A stretch of 9,378 nucleotides of DNA, taken from positions 1 to 9,378 of the forward strand of contig JACVRP010000117.1 in the NCBI GenBank assembly GCA_014534385.1. The letters are read 5' to 3'. This document shows, piece after piece, positions 6,364 through 9,378 of this stretch. The notes below the pieces were generated by a model that saw nothing but the letters and a program-made list of their open reading frames with translations, was not told where the DNA came from and ran no database searches. The translations under genes were made by a program, and so were the position numbers. Numbering within the stretch: position 1 is the first letter of the stretch; every line of letters starts with the position of its first letter. This stretch comes from Cyanobacteria bacterium Co-bin13 (GTDB lineage: Bacteria; Cyanobacteriota; Cyanobacteriia; Phormidesmidales; Phormidesmidaceae).

Positions 6364-7044
6364 TTAATCGGGTCTGGGGCCAAACAGGATGGTTCCCAGC
6401 CGAACCATCGTGGATCCAGATGCGATCGCAATCTGATAGTCCCCTGACATGCCCATGGAAAGTGACTTAATCTGAAGCTGCTGTGACTGGCTGATCTGCT
6501 CAGCCAGATCCCTGGCCTGGCAGAAAATAGCTCGGGCTGCCTCAGGGGCTGTTCCCTGGGGCGGAATCGTCATCAGCCCCACTAGCTTTAGATGGGTCAG
6601 CTGAGCGAGGGCAGGCAGTTCCGCCCACAGTTCTTCTAGCTCAAATCCCGATTTGGGCGGGTCGGGCACCATCTTGACCTGGAGACAGCAGTGGGGCCGA
6701 CAGCCGAGTTCTTCAGAGATCTGATTGAGTCTTTCAGCCAGCTTTAGGCTGTCAACTGAGTGAATCCACTGAAAATGCTCCAGGGCTTTGCGGGCTTTGT
6801 TGGCCTGCAGGCGGCCAATCATGTGCCAGGTGATGTCTTTGAGGTCAGCCAGGTCGGCCTGCTTTGCGATCGCTTCCTGCACTCGGCTCTCACCAAAGTC
6901 TCGAATGCCTGCCGCATAGGCGGCTCGCAGGGCTTCTGTCGGCAATTTCTTAGTCACCGCCACTAGCCTGACAGCCGGCGGCAGCGTCGCTTGAATCTGA
7001 TTAATCCGTTGAATAATTGCGTCGGGGTTGCAGACGGCCGTCAT
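6364..7044 (-). CDS. pipY: PipY, YggS/PLPBP-family pyridoxal phosphate homeostasis protein
   Basis: PipY is the cyanobacterial member of the YggS/PROSC (PLPBP) family, a cytosolic PLP-binding TIM-barrel protein without known catalysis that affects vitamin B6 and amino-acid balance. The 226-residue protein carries the PLP lysine in AVTKK (residue 32 by alignment with the family's AVSK). It also has FGESRVQEA (50-58), WHMIGRLQANK (73-83), IHSVDSLKLAERLN (94-107), VGLMTIPP (155-162), and SMGMSGDYQIAI with SGSTMVRLGTILFG (196-222), which form the phosphate site. The second motif has GES where many bacteria have GEN. Its ATG at 7044 overlaps the pipX stop by four bases (ATGA), so translation is probably coupled. 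The pipX-pipY pair is a known bicistronic unit in Synechococcus elongatus. Confidence 0.97.
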   Translation of the reverse strand: MTAVCNPDAIIQRINQIQATLPPAVRLVAVTKKLPTEALRAAYAAGIRDFGESRVQEAIAKQADLADLKDITWHMIGRLQANKARKALEHFQWIHSVDSLKLAERLNQISEELGCRPHCCLQVKMVPDPPKSGFELEELWAELPALAQLTHLKLVGLMTIPPQGTAPEAARAIFCQARDLAEQISQSQQLQIKSLSMGMSGDYQIAIASGSTMVRLGTILFGPRPD

Positions 7045-7313
7045 TGAAAGGTTTGCTTGTAAGTCTTCTGCAGCCGATCGTACTCGGAATGTTGGCCAGC
7101 CCGCCGCAGCATCCGCATCCGGTTTTCCAGCAGCATGCGCGCATCTCCCCGCCCCACAGGCTCAAACAAAAACCCTTCTGGGGTGGCGATCGTCACTAAA
7201 AAAAACAGCCGCTGCGCGTAAAGGGTGGCAAAAAGTTCTTGTTTGTCATCAACCATACAGATTCTGAAGAGCAGGCCGAATGTAGGATGGTTGAGATAAT
7301 TTTCTGTGCTCAT
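7041..7313 (-). CDS. pipX: PipX, PII-interacting protein and NtcA coactivator
   Basis: PipX is a small cyanobacterial regulator that binds either the nitrogen transcription factor NtcA, acting as coactivator at high 2-oxoglutarate, or the signal protein PII when nitrogen is plentiful. The 90-residue sequence is close to the known 89-residue form: MSTENYLNHPTFGLL at the start, then the Tudor-like beta domain with ELFATLYAQRLFFLV (26-40) and FEPVGR (50-55). The carboxy-terminal helices include ARMLLENRMRMLRR (58-71) and end YKQTFQ. Residues reported as important for partner binding are kept: Glu4, Tyr32, Gln34 and Arg35. The start is ATG at 7313. It lies 222 bases after the chorismate-enzyme gene and overlaps pipY by four bases. 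A palindromic element lies 75-100 bases upstream. Confidence 0.97.
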   Translation of the reverse strand: MSTENYLNHPTFGLLFRICMVDDKQELFATLYAQRLFFLVTIATPEGFLFEPVGRGDARMLLENRMRMLRRAGQHSEYDRLQKTYKQTFQ

Positions 7314-7387
7314 TCAGGTTAAGAGTGCGTGTCCATCTACAGCGAGGGGCAAGGAAAATACCAAAAGTGCATCTTAAAATCTCGTAG

Positions 7388-7413
7388 CTTACCTGAAGAT
7401 ACCTTCAGATAAG
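7388..7413. promoter_or_regulatory. Imperfect palindrome upstream of pipX
   Basis: The arms 7388-7398 and 7403-7413 (CTTA-C-CTGAAG against CTTCAG-A-TAAG) pair at 10 of 11 positions around a four-base ATAC centre. On the minus strand the overlapping 7402-7389 reads GTA-N8-TAA, one base from the NtcA box GTA-N8-TAC. It could be an operator, an NtcA-related site or a leader hairpin. It lacks a following T run, so a terminator is less likely. Confidence 0.4.
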
Positions 7414-7510
7414 TTATAGCCCTGTATTTTAGGTTTACTTGTCACTTAAGGAAACACTTGAGCAGTTTGAACCGTCAATATCTGGATCTGCACAGGTCCG
7501 CACCAAAAGA

Positions 7511-7528
7511 TCTGCATCAGTTTGCAGA
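7511..7528 (-). terminator. Possible terminator of the chorismate-enzyme gene
   Basis: The arms TCTGCA/TGCAGA (7511-7516 and 7523-7528) form a six-base stem with a six-base loop, eight bases after the stop codon on the minus strand, followed directly by TCTTTT. A second short hairpin (CTGCT/AGCAG, 7532-7544) covers the stop codon itself. The stem is short, so termination would be partial. Confidence 0.4.
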
Positions 7529-7535
7529 CCTCTGC

Positions 7536-9014
7536 TTAGAGCAGCGCTAATCCTAAAGCCGCAACCTGCGCTTTTGCCTTCTGCAACGCCTCAAACCACT
7601 CCCGCTCAGGTTCACTGTCGGCCACAATGCCCGCTCCAACCTGCCCCCATACCGGTTTGACGCTACCTGGATCTGCAGCCACCTCAGGAAGTGCAGTCTG
7701 AGCAGCGGCATTTTCGACCAGCGCATTTCCCACTAGTAAAGTCCGGATCAAGATATTGAGGTCGAGGTCACCGCGCTGATCGAGATAGCCGCAGGAACCG
7801 TAGAACAGGCTGCGGCGTACCGGCTCTAGCGCTTCAATGATCTCCATACAGCGAACTTTGGGACAACCCGTAATGGTTCCCCCTGGAAATAAAGCTCGGA
7901 TGACATCGATCGCATCTTGGTCAGCTTTCAAAGTTCCCACGACGTTGCTCACCAGATGCATGACGTGACTGTAGTACTCCAGCGTCAGCAGCTCATCAAC
8001 CTCCACAGTGCCCCAGTCACAGACTCGGCCCAGATCATTGCGCTCCAGGTCCACCAGCATGATGTGCTCGGCCTGCTCCTTGCGATTGGTTAGCAGGGTC
8101 TGAGCGAGGGCTTGATCAGCCTGGGGGGTCTGACCTCGGGGCCGGGTGCCGGCGATGGGGCGGGTCTGTACCTGGCGGTCTTGCAGCTGTACCAGTCTTT
8201 CGGGCGAACAGCTAATCAGGCTCCCCCAAGGCGTGTACCAGTAGCAGGCAAAGGGGGAGGGGTTAATTTTTTGCAGCCGTTGGTACAGGCTCCAGCTGTG
8301 GGCTGCGGTGGTTGCCTCAAACCGCAGGGACAGATTGGCCTGGAAGATATCTCCGGCCTGGATGTGTTTCTTGGCCTGGAGAATCGCGGCTTCGTAGTCT
8401 AGCTGGGTCAGCTGCAGCTGCAGGGGCGCTGTCGGACTGGGTGGCAGGTCTGGCCAGGGTGGCGGCTCCGTCTGCAGCAGCTGCTCCAGAGTGACCAGAT
8501 CAGCGGTAGTCGAGGCCGCCAGCCAGAGGCGCTGTTCCTGGTGGTCGAGCACGGCGAAGCTAGCAGGCTCGTACCAAAGCGCCACGGGAAAGGGCAGGGG
8601 ATCGGGCTTGAGGTAGGGCAGCCGCTCAATCTCCCAGGCCAGATCGTAGCCCAGCCAGCCTAACCATCCTCCGGTAAAGGGCACTGCCATCTCCTCGACG
8701 GCTGGGCCTACAGGGGCCGAGGCTCCCGTCCTCAACAGTCTTGCCAGGGTCGGTAAGATGTCGCCTACCTCCGGCGTCCAAACTGCGGCTTGCCCGGCGA
8801 GGGTGCGGGGCGGCCCTGCGCAAATGGAGTAGCGGGCATTTTGGGCGGTGTGCTGAGCCGTTTCCGTCAGCGGATAGGGGCTCTCTAGCAGCGCCACTAA
8901 AGTAGCTTCAGTGGCTGGCTGCCTCAGGTAATGGCCAAAGAGGGTGATGAAAATATCGGAGCCGGTGCGGCGGTCGAGGGGGTGCGATCGCACATGCCAG
9001 GGCTGCAGCGTCAC
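7536..9014 (-). CDS. TrpE/PabB-family chorismate enzyme (anthranilate or aminodeoxychorismate synthase component I)
   Basis: This 492-residue enzyme belongs to the chorismate-binding family, which aminates chorismate using ammonia from a glutaminase partner to make anthranilate (TrpE) or 4-amino-4-deoxychorismate (PabB, for folate). Visible segments are LLES (42-45), FTGGWLGWLGYDLAWEIE (113-130), GDIFQANLS (221-229), SPERL (270-274), PIAGTRPRG (286-294), HIMLVDLERNDLGR (317-330), FPGGTITGCPKVRCMEII (376-393) and GAGIVADSEPEREWFE (460-475). PIAGT has alanine where PabB enzymes use a catalytic lysine (PIKGT), which favours TrpE-like chemistry; the overall length and GGWLGWLGYD segment resemble PabB-like homologues. 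The start is GTG at 9014, preceded by GGGAGG and overlapping the ecfT stop as GTGA. A longer open frame to 9107 lies within ecfT and is not used. A 20-residue Ala/Pro-rich insert sits at about 433-455. Confidence 0.94.
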   Translation of the reverse strand: MTLQPWHVRSHPLDRRTGSDIFITLFGHYLRQPATEATLVALLESPYPLTETAQHTAQNARYSICAGPPRTLAGQAAVWTPEVGDILPTLARLLRTGASAPVGPAVEEMAVPFTGGWLGWLGYDLAWEIERLPYLKPDPLPFPVALWYEPASFAVLDHQEQRLWLAASTTADLVTLEQLLQTEPPPWPDLPPSPTAPLQLQLTQLDYEAAILQAKKHIQAGDIFQANLSLRFEATTAAHSWSLYQRLQKINPSPFACYWYTPWGSLISCSPERLVQLQDRQVQTRPIAGTRPRGQTPQADQALAQTLLTNRKEQAEHIMLVDLERNDLGRVCDWGTVEVDELLTLEYYSHVMHLVSNVVGTLKADQDAIDVIRALFPGGTITGCPKVRCMEIIEALEPVRRSLFYGSCGYLDQRGDLDLNILIRTLLVGNALVENAAAQTALPEVAADPGSVKPVWGQVGAGIVADSEPEREWFEALQKAKAQVAALGLALL

Positions 9015-9378
9015 GCCTCGCCTCCCCAGACAATACGGGCCCACCAAAACACGGCCAGCAGTCCCAGGGCAAACCAGTCTGCAGCCCGCAGCACAAACCG
9101 ATGCCATTCGACCTTGTGCTCATCGGGGCTAGTGAACCCTCGCACGGCCATTGCCGCTGCAATCTGCTCAGCCCGTATTAGCAGGTTCTCCAGCAGCCGC
9201 TCCACCACCTGCAGCCAGACCTGAGCCGAGCCGCGAAAGCCCAGCTTTTTCCAGTTGATAGCGCGGGTCTGCACCGAGCGCACCAGATTTTGCACTTCTT
9301 CCAGCACCAGGGGAATAAAGCGCAGGGCCAGCGTCACCGTCAGGGCAATTTCTGTCACCGGCAGCTTAAACCAGCGCA
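9011..9378 (-). CDS. ecfT: EcfT/CbiQ-family transporter transmembrane protein (5' end cut by window)
   Basis: This is the carboxy-terminal part, about 121 residues, of an energy-coupling-factor transporter T subunit, the membrane protein that links the ATPases to a vitamin- or metal-binding S component. The open frame runs past the window edge without a stop, and the residues before the internal GTG at 9358 (RWFKLP) fit the family, so the true start lies outside. Visible features are a hydrophobic helix ALTVTLALRFIPLVLEEVQN, the first coupling motif region SVQTRAINWKK, and the coupling-helix signature AMAVRGF (the AxRG motif). A final helix DWFALGLLAVFWWARIVWG ends the protein. Its TGA stop overlaps the GTG start of the chorismate-enzyme gene by four bases. 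The substrate cannot be told, since no S component or EcfA ATPase is in view. Confidence 0.92.
   Translation of the reverse strand, partial: RWFKLPVTEIALTVTLALRFIPLVLEEVQNLVRSVQTRAINWKKLGFRGSAQVWLQVVERLLENLLIRAEQIAAAMAVRGFTSPDEHKVEWHRFVLRAADWFALGLLAVFWWARIVWGGEA

Noticed and set aside
9015..9107. 31-residue extension of the chorismate enzyme to an ATG at 9107
   Set aside because: It lies wholly within ecfT in another frame, while the GTG at 9014 has a strong ribosome site and a GTGA overlap.

Overview
The window is chromosomal DNA from a cyanobacterium. The palindrome GCGATCGC (HIP1) occurs about ten times, and several genes belong to cyanobacterial families: PipX, PipY beside SepF, DUF3119, DUF3086, and an MlaE-type permease of the type also found in plastids. 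GC content is fairly high. A Leptolyngbya-like or related lineage is a guess only. I see no mobile element, CRISPR array, tRNA or rRNA, and the window reads as core genome.

Layout. A small uncharacterised membrane protein (37-339, minus) is divergent from a plus-strand group: mlaE (632-1429), a DUF3119 membrane protein (1476-1907), a DUF3086 coiled-coil protein (1967-3067) and, after a G/C-rich 302-base spacer with inverted repeats, plsY (3370-4032). The rest is on the minus strand. In transcription order it is: the end of an EcfT/CbiQ-type transporter subunit (9011 to the window edge), a TrpE/PabB-type chorismate enzyme (7536-9014), pipX (7041-7313), pipY (6364-7044), sepF (5378-5971), proC (4387-5196) and a GlsB/YeaQ-type membrane protein (4057-4356). 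plsY and the GlsB-like gene converge 24 bases apart.

How the genes fit together. The plus-strand group has a membrane-lipid theme: MlaE-type phospholipid transport, PlsY acyltransfer to glycerol-3-phosphate, and two DUF proteins between them. The minus-strand group joins nitrogen/carbon signalling (PipX, partner of PII and NtcA), PLP/amino-acid homeostasis (PipY), cell division (SepF) and proline synthesis (ProC). Two gene pairs overlap by four bases in the ATGA/GTGA manner (pipX-pipY and ecfT-chorismate enzyme), which suggests translational coupling.

I found no clear undescribed biological system. The items most worth a second look are the paired G-quadruplex/inverted-repeat spacer before plsY, the structured leader before sepF, the 26-base imperfect palindrome with an NtcA-like core upstream of pipX, the PIAGT signature in the chorismate enzyme, and the MlaE-DUF3119-DUF3086-PlsY neighbourhood.
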